NCBI GenBank assembly: GCA_028023455.1
Contig: JAQFVV010012497.1
Coordinates: 3,908,001-3,972,000 of the forward strand
Direction: 5' to 3'
From: Epiperipatus broadwayi
Taxonomy: Eukaryota > Onychophora > Udeonychophora > Euonychophora > Peripatidae
Length of the DNA: 64,000 nt
The first letter of the stretch is position 1, and every line of letters begins with the position of its first letter. A program made the position numbers and the translations under genes. Positions 11,557 to 21,259 of this stretch are shown one piece after another. Below the pieces are notes generated by a model. The model did no database searches, had not been told where the DNA came from, and worked only from the letters and a program-made list of their open reading frames with translations.

Positions 11557-14431
11557 CAGTGATGATGAACCTATGATTAAGCATGTTAATGTTGACATGT
11601 TTGAGGGTTTTAGGTGGTACAAATGAATACTAAAAAAATATTGGCATTTTGATGAAAAACCTGCAATAAATCATGAAATATTACTTTCAGTTAAGACAAA
11701 GGTAGGTTTCAGTTCACTGAAAGAATTATATTTTATAGTTAGCCTATTTCTATTTTATTTTGTAGTTAACCTAGCCTATAAACAACAAGTATTTTAAGTT
11801 TACATTTTTTTCTTAATCATTATAATTTCTGCATAGTCATATGATATTATAAAAATTATTATTAATATTATAGGATATAAACTTATAAATACATGCTTTA
11901 TATATTATAAACTTAAGGTTTTCATTTTATTTCTGTGTGAAATTCTTTCATGCATGCATTCCAAGTTAAGTAATACCAGTTCTAAACATATTTAAAAACA
12001 CTTTTAACATAAAATATAATTTGCAGCATTAAATATTGAATTTATCTAAACAAATAATGAAAACATTTTTATAGTTGCAATAAATTTAGTAAATTTTGTT
12101 AAATAATGCAAATACTAACAACTTACAATGACATCACAACAAAACCTACTAATTAGCATAATAGAGAGTAAAATATAACAAGGTTGTTATGAATGTACCA
12201 GTAATATATCTGGCAGCCCTGCTGACAGAAGTAGTGATAATTTTGTGTGATCTGCCACTTAAGTAATTTGTGTTGATGGTGTAATTCATTTCCAGTAATT
12301 GTTAGTTATTTATTGTTACTGCTTAATTACCATTGTATATAATTGGGCATATTTATAATTTGTGAACCTTTTTACAATGATAGCTAGCACTAATAAAAAA
12401 CTAAAATTATCACAGAAAGGAAATGAAAGAAATTTCAAAGATGCCTGGACTGAACAAATGGTGATAGAGGTGATAAAGTTTTCTGTAAATTGTGTGGTAA
12501 TCTATCTGTGAGTAGAACTTGAAATGTAAAAAGACATTTTGAAACTAAGCACAAATGGCTCCTAGAAAAACTTTTGAAGAATACAAAGAATACATATTGC
12601 AACATTTAAAACTGGCAGAATCACAATCAGGGGGTTTAATTAAATTTATTTCAGGATCTTCAAATTTAGTAGCTGCAAGTTACAGTATTTCACATACTCT
12701 TATGGAAGATGGGAAACTACTTAATGATGGTGATTACAATAAAAAAGGATTTGCAAAGTAGGCACAATTTTTATTTAAGGATTTTCACAATAAGGAAGAT
12801 ATTGTAAACTGCATGAAAGAGTTACCATTGATTAGTAATACATTAAAGATAGTGTTAATGAATTCTAATATAGAAAAGCAAATATAACATAGCTTGAACT
12901 CATTATCAATTTAATTGGCTATTATTGCAAGGCATGTTCATTAGATTTTATGCATGAAGAATCGATTTTATACATGAAGAATTTATAAAGTTAGAAAATG
13001 TATCTCAAAACATGACAGATAAAGATATATGAGATTGTATTATTAAAGTGTTTCATGAGAAATATATAAATTTTTTGAAAATATTTTCTAATTATAACTG
13101 ATGGCACAATTAATATGGTTGGCTTTAATGTCAGTTTTATAAAACAATTTGCATAATATGTTGGTCATCCCCTGGTTTGTTTCCATTGTATTGCACATCA
13201 GAGTACACTATGTGCAAAATCAGGCCTAAAGGATTTGGTTGATATGACAAGAATTGTGGCAAAGATATTTTATTGCTGCTAAGGCTTTAAATAAATGAGA
13301 ATTTAATTTATTTTCTAACAAAGTTGAATAATATACAATAATTTTTGATGTTTGAGTCATGACTAAGTACTTGAACTGCTTGTTGAATATTTAAATGAAA
13401 TTAAATTACATTTAAATATGAAGGACATTGAGCACAATTGTTCTAACTTGAATGACTTTGCTTGACTCAGTAAGTGTTGTTTTTTTTTTACAGATTTTTT
13501 TTTTTTACCCGAATGAACTTAATATCTAATTGCAAGATTTCATAAAATCTATTAATGTTATGTTTAGCATGATCAAGAGCTTTAAGAATAAACTCAAAAT
13601 ACTTCAATATGATTTAGAAAGTAACAATTTTAAGTATTTCCAAAGAGTGAAATTTTTTTAAAATAAAACTAGCCCCAAAAATCATGAACAACATAAACAA
13701 TTTATTAAAATTATAAAGTCAATAACTGAGCAATTTTCTTTTAAATTTGAGCAATTTCGAATGTTAAAACAGACAATCCAATTCGTAAAGTAAAGTATCC
13801 TGATGAAACAGAATTTATGGATCTTAAATTAGATGGCTTTGAGTGGCTGCATTTAAGAGATCTAGAAATGCAACTAGTTGACTTCCTATCTGGAAAAAAC
13901 AAAAATACAATCTTAGAAATGAATTAGAACTTGAGCCGGGAACATCTGCATGTAAAAATTCACATTGTGAAATTCTAAGCATGTGGAATAGCCTTCATGA
14001 AAACTTTTATACTCTTAAAATCTTTGCTCAAGCTTTCTTCTACATACTTTTGTAAAATTTTATTTTCTGCTTTAAATAATATTAAATCAAAAATGAAAAA
14101 GATTGATCAGAGTTGAAAACTGCCTGCATAGCATTAAAATGTACCACTATAGCCCTTTTATAAAGCATTTTTATATCAGTATTCAGCAACAGAAAAATGA
14201 TTAAATGAAATCTAAGTTTGTAATTTCATTTTATTAAATTAATTATATAAGATGAAATCATAGATTTTATTAAATGTCCAATTAAATAAATAGCCTAATA
14301 TATGTATAACTCACTATCTACGATTATGTAGTTAAATTTATAATGCATGTATGCAAGCGACACATTAATAATGTTAATATTAATAAAAAAAGATATTTGG
14401 CACACTTGGGTAAAAAGGTTTGCCATCACTG
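11557..14431 (+). mobile_element. decayed full-length hAT DNA transposon
   Basis: The left end CAGTGATGATGAACCTAT matches the inverted right end, which reads CAGTGATGGCAAACCTTTTT from the other strand. This CAGTGATG(GC)AAACC terminus is typical of hAT elements. The 8-base flanks TCTTAGGG and TTTTCGGG agree at six positions, as expected for an aged 8-bp hAT target duplication. Between the ends lies a transposase pseudogene in plus orientation. At about 2.9 kb the length fits an autonomous element that has since died. Confidence 0.85.
12377..14215 (+). pseudogene. hAT transposase with BED zinc finger (GTF2IRD2/EPM2AIP1-like), dead
   Basis: The ATG at 12377 opens a reading frame that now needs several frame changes and contains many stops. 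Visible pieces in order are a BED-type finger (FCKLCGN ... VKRHFETKH, about 12480-12550), then a conserved stretch open at 12555-12761 (EYKEYILQHLKLAE ... LMEDGKLLNDGDYNKKGF). Next come ELPLISNTL, a CFHCIAHQ-like segment near 13180 (the usual CIIHQEALC block), the WVMTKYL region, and a C-terminal remnant KIFAQAFFY near 14020 corresponding to the hAT dimerisation region. Such proteins cut and paste the host element and are often domesticated, but this copy cannot encode a working enzyme. Confidence 0.8.
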
Positions 14432-14814
14432 TTTTCGGGGCATATTGCAATCATGAACCATAACAATTGAATTTTAAAGCTAAAATTATGACATTAAAAA
14501 AAAATATTTTAAAGCAAAATTATAGTAACAAAGGCAAAAATCTAAATGCTAAACACAAAATTATTAAATATTAGCTGAAATAGTAATTATTACAATGAAT
14601 TCTATTGGCTGACATAGCAACTACATAAATAAGATTTTGATTGCATTTCACTTTTGAATTAAGCAACTAACAACTTTGCCATGTTTTGCGATTTAATTTG
14701 CATTTAATTTTTCTTCCTTAATTTGTTGATCTTACTAGTTTTTATTTTATTTATATATATGTAAAAATATTAATTTTAAGTATCGGTCAGAAAAATGGAA
14801 TGAAAATTTTAACA
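14432..14814. other. short AT-rich spacer
   Basis: No coding or structural feature recognised between the hAT right end and the next transposase remnant. Confidence 0.5.
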
Positions 14815-14950
14815 AGTGTTGAAGTGAAGAAAAAGATCATTTCTAAAGAGCAAGCTGTAAAACAGTTGATGATTTATGTTCTGAATATAATATGGCTAAG
14901 TTAATAATATATACCATTATAAAAAAATTAAAAGAAGATGAATTTAAAAA
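14815..14950 (+). pseudogene. possible Tigger/pogo-type transposase N-terminal HTH remnant
   Basis: With small frame changes the plus strand reads VEVKKKIISKEQ, then QLDDLCSEYNMAK, then YTIIKKLKEDE. This resembles the CENP-B-like helix-turn-helix (K..II...E.G....LA..Y.....TI..I.K) of Tigger and jerky transposases. Only about 45 residues are visible and no downstream DDE domain was found, so this is a weak call. It could be chance similarity in AT-rich DNA. Confidence 0.35.
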
Positions 14951-15503
14951 TATACAGATAGAATTTCCAGATTGCATAATTTATATTGTAATATCATGGA
15001 ACAAATGGAAATTTTTGATAAGATAGATTAAGCAAAAGTAAATAGCAGTTGTTAATGTCTAAAGTCAGGCAAATGTTTACAAGAATCTTTTGTTAAGTTT
15101 TGTGCATATAAGTGTTGTTCCTGTGTAATTAAGCAAGCGAGTTATCTGTTGTCCATTAGTTATCATAATCTTACAATAGATGACTCTAGAATTCAGTGAA
15201 GATAACTGCTGTTGGATAGCTTTCTTTATTATCATTTCTATTATATATATTTAACATTTATTTGACTCTTTTTTTTCCTTATTTGGTGATAGCAGTTTAG
15301 TCAATCATTTATATTTTTTTCATTATCTCTACAATCTTTTGGTTGTTTCATCTAATATGGTGTTACTTACAAGTTCTTATCAAAACTTCCTCTTCTGAAA
15401 AAGCATTAACTTTAATAGTATATATATATATATTTTGAAACCATTAAAACATCACATGACTTCAGTTTACTTCTTTTTGCATAGTAAAACTCCTTTCCAT
15501 TAT

Positions 15504-16193
15504 TCCAGTTATACTATCAAGTGCAAACTTGAGTAATTAATAGATACTAAATAATAGTGCTTAATAAATCCATTTTCATCCTCTGTTAATTTCTAATGTA
15601 TAGCTCCCATCAATAAGAAGTTTTAGTTGTAGATCTAGTGTATCTGGATTTTTTGGATCTAACAATCCTTTCCTTCAGCAGCCACATTTCTTTTTTATTA
15701 TTACTATCAATGTACAAGCCAAAATTTGAAAATCATCTTAATATTTGAATTAAGTCAACTTGCTTATATAGTTATACAATTTAACATCTATATATTATGT
15801 GGTTTTTAATTTTTTAATAACTTTCATATTCTATATCTTGACCAGAGTTAATACACAATCAAAATATCTCATAATCTCACCGTACATAATGTCTTTCATT
15901 AACAATTGTCTTTTTTTTTTTAATCTAAACCAACTTAGATTTATTAAACAGTACCATTTCACATTCAAATCGCTAATAGATTTTTGAATTTGATGGTAGA
16001 TTATATTTTTTAAAATGAGTAAAAAATGCCTATTTGAAGAAATGCATTAATTACAAAAAATCAGATACAGTAGACCAAGAGCCAAAATTCCTGAGAAAAT
16101 CACATGCTAGAAACAACTTGGATAAGGATTTATTAAGTACTTTCATCTAAAACTATTGATTATTCTAGCTTACACTAGATGGCATAACTGAAG
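15504..16193. mobile_element. family D foldback-type element
   Basis: The left end at 15504-15545 (AGTTATACTATCAAGTG, then GAGTAATTAATAG) is matched inverted at about 16150-16193 with about 75 percent identity by eye. Internal pieces such as TTTTTGGATCTAACAATCC and the motif region near 15580 match the 6.4-7.5 kb copies. The hammerhead-like segments at about 15575-15620 (minus) and 16085-16135 (plus) have lost their cores. Confidence 0.5.
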
Positions 16194-16607
16194 TGATAAA
16201 AGGAGAGAATTAATTACATTTTCCTCTCTGGTAATCTAAATTCTTTTCCTTCTCAGTTCTAATATGCTTATGTTCTTTCATTAAATTATTAATATGTCTT
16301 AATGAAAATTATTTAAAAACATCTAGTTAAGATCTTTGTCTAAAAGCAATCAGAGCAATTATCTGAACAAGAGCATTGCATCATCATCAGTAGTAGTTTG
16401 TCATTGCTTGACAGCTATCTTAACGTAAATTATTCTAGCATCTAATTTTATAGTCACATGATAAATGTTAATGTATAGTTAATGTACACTCTATAAAATG
16501 TGTGACTTCTATTATTAAGAAAAAATTATGAAATGAATTAGTAACTAATTTCCAAATGTCTTTTTATATAAGAGGACTTTTGATCTATGCATTTTTTTAA
16601 ATAATTA

Positions 16608-16802
16608 TTATATATAGAGTAAGTTAAAAACAAACTCTTATGAAGCTTCAAAAATACCCTCAACCTCAGACCGCGGTTTCTGCCTCTAGCGTCATCAGTG
16701 AGGTGCTAGGGAATAAAAATACTAGAACTAGTCCAGCATTTTATCAATGAGGGTATTTTTGAAGCTTCATAAGAGTTTGTTTTTAACTTACTCTATATAT
16801 AA
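16608..16802. mobile_element. family C foldback element with perfect 55-bp arms
   Basis: The arms 16608-16662 and 16748-16802 are exact reverse complements over 55 bases and enclose an 85-base spacer. The arms read TATATATAGAGTAAGTTAAA at their outer end and end in ACCCTCA at the inner side. A hammerhead ribozyme lies in the spacer on the minus strand, and its 3' flank continues into one arm. Perfect arms imply a recent insertion, gene conversion, or an assembly fold-back artefact. No coding capacity. Confidence 0.85.
16657..16711 (-). ncRNA. hammerhead ribozyme, family C, intact core
   Basis: Read on the minus strand, CCCUAGCACCUCA precedes the core CUGAUGA (plus 16692-16698). An 11-base stem-loop II follows (GCU/GGC with loop AGA, and a C-A mismatch at the core side), then GAAA (plus 16677-16680). 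The palindrome ACCGCGGU and C17 give a GUC triplet, with cleavage between 16669 and 16668. After the cut UGAGGU pairs perfectly with ACCUCA, and AGGG pairs with CCCU beyond a small internal loop. Every invariant core base is present. Stem III has no loop, so a dimer is the expected active form. Confidence 0.85.
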
Positions 16803-18160
16803 CATTTGTAAATAGGAGCTTTATTAAAATTAGATCATATGACTTGATTTTTTATCAATTTTAAATAATTAGACACTCTTTTTAATATAAATCACTAATA
16901 ATTCTATCCAACAGCTAAAAATATTTTAATTCTCATTTTTTGAGCAATGGTCACTCAGTTTGGTCTGTTGAGCCTAGCTAAAAATCTTACCATCTAATCT
17001 TTAAAAACAATTTGTTTCTTCTAATGCACTTTGCACAATGCTTTATTCAATTCCCTGTAATAGTTTTGACTGTTTTGTAAATTTCTTCAGATTTGTCAAC
17101 AATATAGCTTTTCATTTTTGCTTTTCACAATATTTTATTTAATTCTTCAGTAACAGTTTCAACTCTATAGCAAACTATTGACAATTGGAAGGATTTTATT
17201 ATTGAAAGTGCTTAAGAATTCTGCAAAGCAATTGAACTGTCATAGATGAGTCACATTAAAAACAATCTAATTTTTTATGGATTTATATAAGCAATGCAAA
17301 AAAAAAAAAGGTGTTTAAAACAGGCAAAATAAGAGTCATAGATCACATGACCCAATTCTCTTAAGCTTGTAAGATATAAACAATGAGCATTGCCAATTGC
17401 TCAACAAGCTTTGTGAAAACATCTTGGAAAAATTTCTCATCTATAAAAATATATATATATTTCAGTTTTTATCCAGATTGTGGAGAATAATATTAGGTGC
17501 TTTAATTAAGTTGCTAAAATAGTTTATCAAATTTAAATCTATATTTAAAAAAAGATCCAAAAAAAGATTTGGAGATTTTTAAAAGTGGAAATATTGATAT
17601 GAAAAAATTAGAATCATTCCAACTGTACTTAAAAACTCTATGATTCATCACAATAGTCAATTTTCATTACACAGTATTTGACTTAAATCATTAAAAGCAT
17701 TGTGTCCTAAAATAGTCTATGATTTAGACTAAAATCCTTTGATTAAGTGCAAGCAGTATTTTTTATTTTAATTTATGTATTCATATAAGTTATTTATTAG
17801 GAAAGGTTTGGTGAAGAAAACAAACCACTGATAGGTTATTCTTAAAATTTTGAAATAGTAAAGGAAGTTCGTTCTGGCTGCTTTCTTCCATTCATTTTGA
17901 AATAACGTTTCGCTATCGATATCCACTGTCATTTTATATAGATATTAATAATCAAACATTAAGGAAAAAAATTAAAATATATAAGATGGCAAGCACATGG
18001 TTAAAAAGACATAATGGTTAGCAGATAAAATATAAATTTACATAACCCTACACAGTATTTGCAAAAATATTTGCTTAAACTGTTATGAATAGAGCACACT
18101 TATAAACCTTTGTATGAGAAAATATTTATTAATAAAACAAATTAGAAATACTAAGCCGAG
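16803..18160. other. AT-rich DNA, no recognised feature
   Basis: No domain, RNA gene or clear transposon end seen. An A-rich run lies near 17300 and a (TA)n tract near 17450. The segments at about 17030-17110 and 17120-17190 share phrases (CACAATG/ATTTTATT..AATTC, TTTTGACT/TTTCAACT) and may be a small old duplication. Confidence 0.5.
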
Positions 18161-18183
18161 CATTGATTATATATATGTGTGGA

Positions 18184-18251
18184 GATGATAATCTGGACCA
18201 ACTAACCAATGCTGGCTTAGCACAAAATATGTATATTGATGATTATTTATC
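18184..18251 (+). ncRNA. hammerhead ribozyme remnant, family A
   Basis: The outer stem I strands (GATAATC and GATTAT) and the palindromic stem III region (ATATGTAT) are recognisable. The core reads CUAACCA and AAAA instead of CUGAUGA and GAAA, so this copy should be inactive. It shares the flanks GGAGATGATAATCTGGACCA and TTATCTTTTCAACATATGTG with the intact family A copies at 31.7-32.5 kb. Confidence 0.65.
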
Positions 18252-18254
18252 TTT

Positions 18255-18345
18255 TCAACATATGTGTGATCAAGTGTGTCAGCAGTATGAGAAGCGTGGA
18301 TAGTTGAGGGTCATGTAAAAGTCTGAGTTCAAACCCCTTATAATT
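18255..18345 (+). repeat. tRNA-like promoter segment, family A
   Basis: Downstream of the ribozyme remnant, GTGTCAGCAGTATGAGA resembles a tRNA A box and GAGTTCAAACCCC a B box (GTTCRANNC), about 50 bases apart. The same segment recurs at 19353, 19796 and 33363 and, inverted, at 57030. It is the likely internal pol III promoter of the family. Confidence 0.55.
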
Positions 18346-18599
18346 ACATATTGAAGTGCAGGTATGAAAAAGTCTGTACTATAGAGAAAAAATTCATATA
18401 TTAATCCATTTTTCATATATTTACTTCCATATAATTTAAAAAAAAATTAATTTAATGTTTATATTTTCAACTATACTAGAATCTTCTCCAGATCTATAAA
18501 ATATACAAATATATTATATTATCAAATTGTGCTTAATTATAAAATAAACACTTTGATATAAATAATATATCTGAGGTATAAACAAAATACTTAAAAAAT

Positions 18600-19100
18600 A
18601 TCAAACCATCATTTTGGGGATCATAGATCTTTTTCATGTCTTTGGTCATATGTATATGATTACATCCCTCCACAAGGTGTTAAAAATGGATAGAAACCAG
18701 TCCCTACCTTCTGTGAGAGTGATGTCATAAAAAATTACACTATAAAAGTGTTATTCAATATTAGATATTCTCTAATCTAATGAATGACAAGTAAAAATTA
18801 TCCATGTATTTTCATTAAGTGATTTGTGTCAAAGTTGTGAGGGCAGCAAGTTTGACATATCAATTAAACTGTTGTAATCTGCTATATATATATATAACGA
18901 ACAATGATAAAGATATGTGTAAGAGATTGTGAGCTGGCTCAACTGATGAGTGTTGGTTCAGTACAAAATGTGCATCTTGGGGATCATTGATCTTTTTCAT
19001 GTCTTTGGACATATACATATGATTACATCCCTCCACAAGGTGTTAAAAGCAGATACTATCTTGTGTGAAAGTGATGTAGTGAAAATTATATTACAGAAAT
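18600..19100 (+). mobile_element. family B tandem repeat (about 363-bp period)
   Basis: The phrase TTGGGGATCATAGATC followed by CATGTCTTTGG.CATAT and ATTACATCCCTCCACAAGG occurs at about 18612 and again at about 18977, offset by about 363 bases. A second array at 47.6-48.3 kb has nearly the same unit length (356). Each complete unit ends in a hammerhead motif. No protein is encoded. The size and tandem layout fit animal retrozymes. Confidence 0.75.
18930..18990 (+). ncRNA. hammerhead ribozyme, family B (G12 lost)
   Basis: CTGATGA at 18943-18949 is followed by stem II GUGUU/AGUAC closed by GGUUC. Relative to the family both C-to-U changes keep pairing as G-U wobbles. Then comes AAAA in place of GAAA, the near-palindrome ATGTGCAT and C17 at 18976 (AUC triplet). 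Stem I is CUCAA pairing with UUGGG. Only G12 is wrong, so the fold is kept but cleavage is not expected. Confidence 0.75.
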
Positions 19101-19352
19101 ACTATACACACAAGCATGTAAATGAATAAATAGCTAATCACTCCTATAAATACACAGAAAACTAACTAATATTTATTTCATCACAATGCAGTACTTTGTC
19201 CCAAAAAAAGAATCTCATTAGGTGACCCTGAAAATTAATGTCAATCTATTCCACATATCCACATGGCAAACATTAATATTTAATTTTTAAACTAGTTAAA
19301 TGTAATAATGTTGATGTATAGAATCATTTAATGAAATCCTTGCTCCAAGACT

Positions 19353-19890
19353 ACATGTGTGTGGTCATGTGTAGCAGTTGTATGAGACATTGTGAATAGT
19401 TGAAAGGTGCTTGAAAATGTGAGTTCAAATCCCCTATACTTACAATTAAACTCCCAGGTTTGTGAATAGTGCCTGGTTTTCAAATATTTACATATCAAGC
19501 TTGTATCCTGTCCATCCCTCTTATATGTATTTAAATGGATAAGGTTCTATACATGAGAGGTCAGAGTGACTTCAGGTCAACATGGGCACGGTAATAATAT
19601 TAGCATCATCAGATTTTCAATGATATGGATGGCTGAAAAGTTGGAGGTTAGAATGGATTGAAGCCTGTCCTTTAAAGTATAAAGATTTGCTATCTTAATA
19701 TAAACTGAGCACTGATTATATGGAGATGATAATCTGGACCAAATGATTAGTGCTGGTTTAGCACGAAATCCTTCTGTTGGTGATTATTTATTTTTCTACA
19801 TGTGTGTGGTCATGTGTATCAGTTGTATGAGATAGTGTGGATAGTTGAAGGGTGCTTGAACATCTGAGTTCAAATCCCCTATACTTATAC
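19353..19890 (+). mobile_element. family A tandem repeat (443-bp period) with tRNA-like heads
   Basis: The segment CTACATGTGTGTGGTCATGT ... GAGTTCAAATCCCCTATACT at about 19353-19443 recurs at about 19796-19888. Each copy has a tRNA-like A box region (TATCAGTTGTATGAGA in the second) and a B box AGTTCAAATCC about 51 bases later. The body between them (GGTCAACATGG, GATTGAAGCCTGTCC, CTATCTTAATATA, GATGATAATCTGGACC) is the same as in the inverted array at 31.6-32.6 kb. It reads as head plus body plus ribozyme plus next head. Confidence 0.75.
19725..19790 (+). ncRNA. hammerhead ribozyme, family A (core decayed)
   Basis: Stem II is perfect here, GUGCU/AGCAC with loop GGUUU, and GAAA is intact at 19765-19768. 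The first core strand has drifted to AUGAUUA and the stem III palindrome and H17 are lost (ATCCTTCT then G). It marks the family stem II sequence but should not cleave. Confidence 0.65.
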
Positions 19891-20831
19891 TATGTAGTGA
19901 AAAATGATTGTGGATTTTATATATATGCACATGTGGGTAGCTAACTATTTACATGCTTGTGTGTGATTTGTTTAACCAACTTTATTATATGTATATTGAA
20001 TTAATTAAAACTAAAAAAAAAAAAAGCATGGAAATAACTGGATAAAAAAAAAAAATCGTACTATTGTTTATATATATTGATACAACATAATTCAATAAAG
20101 AAAAGCTGGGGAAAAAAAGGTTCATTATAAATATTTAAAAGAAAAAATTATTTGATAATGACATTCTTTATCAATAAACCTGCATTTTTTTTCTTTCGAA
20201 ATGCGGTACTTGAAATAATTTTAGCATTACCCAAACAGTCAGAAATCTAGTTACTTAATAACGCATTTAAAAGATTTTATCATGTATAAAAAAAAATGTA
20301 TACTAAATTATTTGATATACCGCTACGTACTCTTAAAATCTTATCTTAATTTAATTAAATTACAGTATATGAACACATTGTGGTAATTTTTTTTTTACTT
20401 TTAATTTTTGTGTAGTTGTAATTTATAATATGGGATAGTTAGGGGACCAAAAAAATCTGAAACATTTTATTACAAAGTTTCGTTCAAATTAGTAAACTAT
20501 AAGGTATCCTGTAACATCTTAGAATAGATGTTGTAAATAATTAAATCCGGCTGGAGAGAGAGGATTGATTTTAATATGTAACTTGATCTGGGCTATTGCT
20601 CAGTAGGCAGGTAATTTTTTGCTCATTACTTTAAATGCGCTTTCTCCCTCTAAAAAAAGTTGTCCACTTCCACTTAATAGCTGAAATTGTTCATAAAGAT
20701 TAAATTTGATTGAACAATATTTTGTCATACAATTTCAGAAATATTTTTAAAACTTTTTTTAGTCATTGTAATTGTATAATCTTCTGCAGTATCATTGTTA
20801 TTATTATCTTTTTTATTAATATTATGGAATG
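19891..20831. other. AT-rich DNA upstream of the exon candidate
   Basis: No repeat family or ORF recognised. The stretch from about 20440 to 20700 is less simple in composition than its surroundings and may be single-copy host DNA. CTTCTGCAG at 20781-20789 could serve as a splice acceptor, but an in-frame TAG at 20851 separates it from the ORF. Confidence 0.4.
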
Positions 20832-20839
20832 TTATAAAA
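20832..20839 (+). promoter_or_regulatory. possible TATA box
   Basis: TTATAAAA lies about 30 bases ahead of the open segment that begins near 20860 and about 140 bases ahead of the ATG at 20974. In DNA this AT-rich such a match is weak evidence, and the alternative is that the coding segment starts at a splice acceptor. Confidence 0.2.
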
Positions 20840-20973
20840 AGAAATTAGAATAGCAAAATTTGGTTCATCTACTCTTAGCCAAAGGCCGAAACAACACTTG
20901 TTTTATCGCGTTGTATTGGGAAAAAAAAGTAAGATACCATTTAATTAAAGCAATAACAAAAAAGTTGATTCAT

Positions 20974-21241
20974 ATGTCTGCTAAAAAGTATAATCTTGTG
21001 AAAAGTAAAAGTTTATGCGAGAGAAAAAATGTTTCTCCAGGAAAGTATCGGTGTTTATCTGAAGGGGAAATTTTAATTACCGATTCTTTAAAACATGTTC
21101 AGGAATCTCTACCACGGAGATATAGCGCTAGCTATTTAAGGACTAATGTGCCGTTCGATTTGGATGACTTACCCGAAACTTGCGTAGACCCCTTAGAAGA
21201 TAACGAAACTGAAAATGAAAATTTGTCTCGGCGTAAAGAAG
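20974..21241 (+). CDS. probable host coding exon, unknown protein, 5' or internal exon
   Basis: This is the only stretch with ordinary-looking codon use and several CpG. From the ATG it encodes about 89 residues: a basic N-terminus (MSAKKYNLVKSKSLCERK), a possible PKA-type site RRYSAS, then an acidic segment (DLDDLPETC, DPLEDNETENEN), then SRRKEG. The frame ends on AAG followed by GTAAGC at 21242, a good splice donor, and the reading-through stop follows four codons later. The frame is open upstream to 20854. A good acceptor (TTCATCTACTCTTAG) ends at 20878, so the exon may instead run 20879-21241 without its own start. I do not recognise the protein. No second exon was found in the window. 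Confidence 0.55.
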
Positions 21242-21259
21242 GTAAGCACCATTAATTTT

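Noticed and set aside
16375-16400. CATCATCAGTAGTAG, possible hammerhead core on minus
   Set aside because: Simple triplet repeat without GAAA or stems.
19600-19625. TCATCAG (minus CTGATGA) in the family A body
   Set aside because: No GAAA or pairing flanks follow at a suitable distance, unlike the true family A motif.
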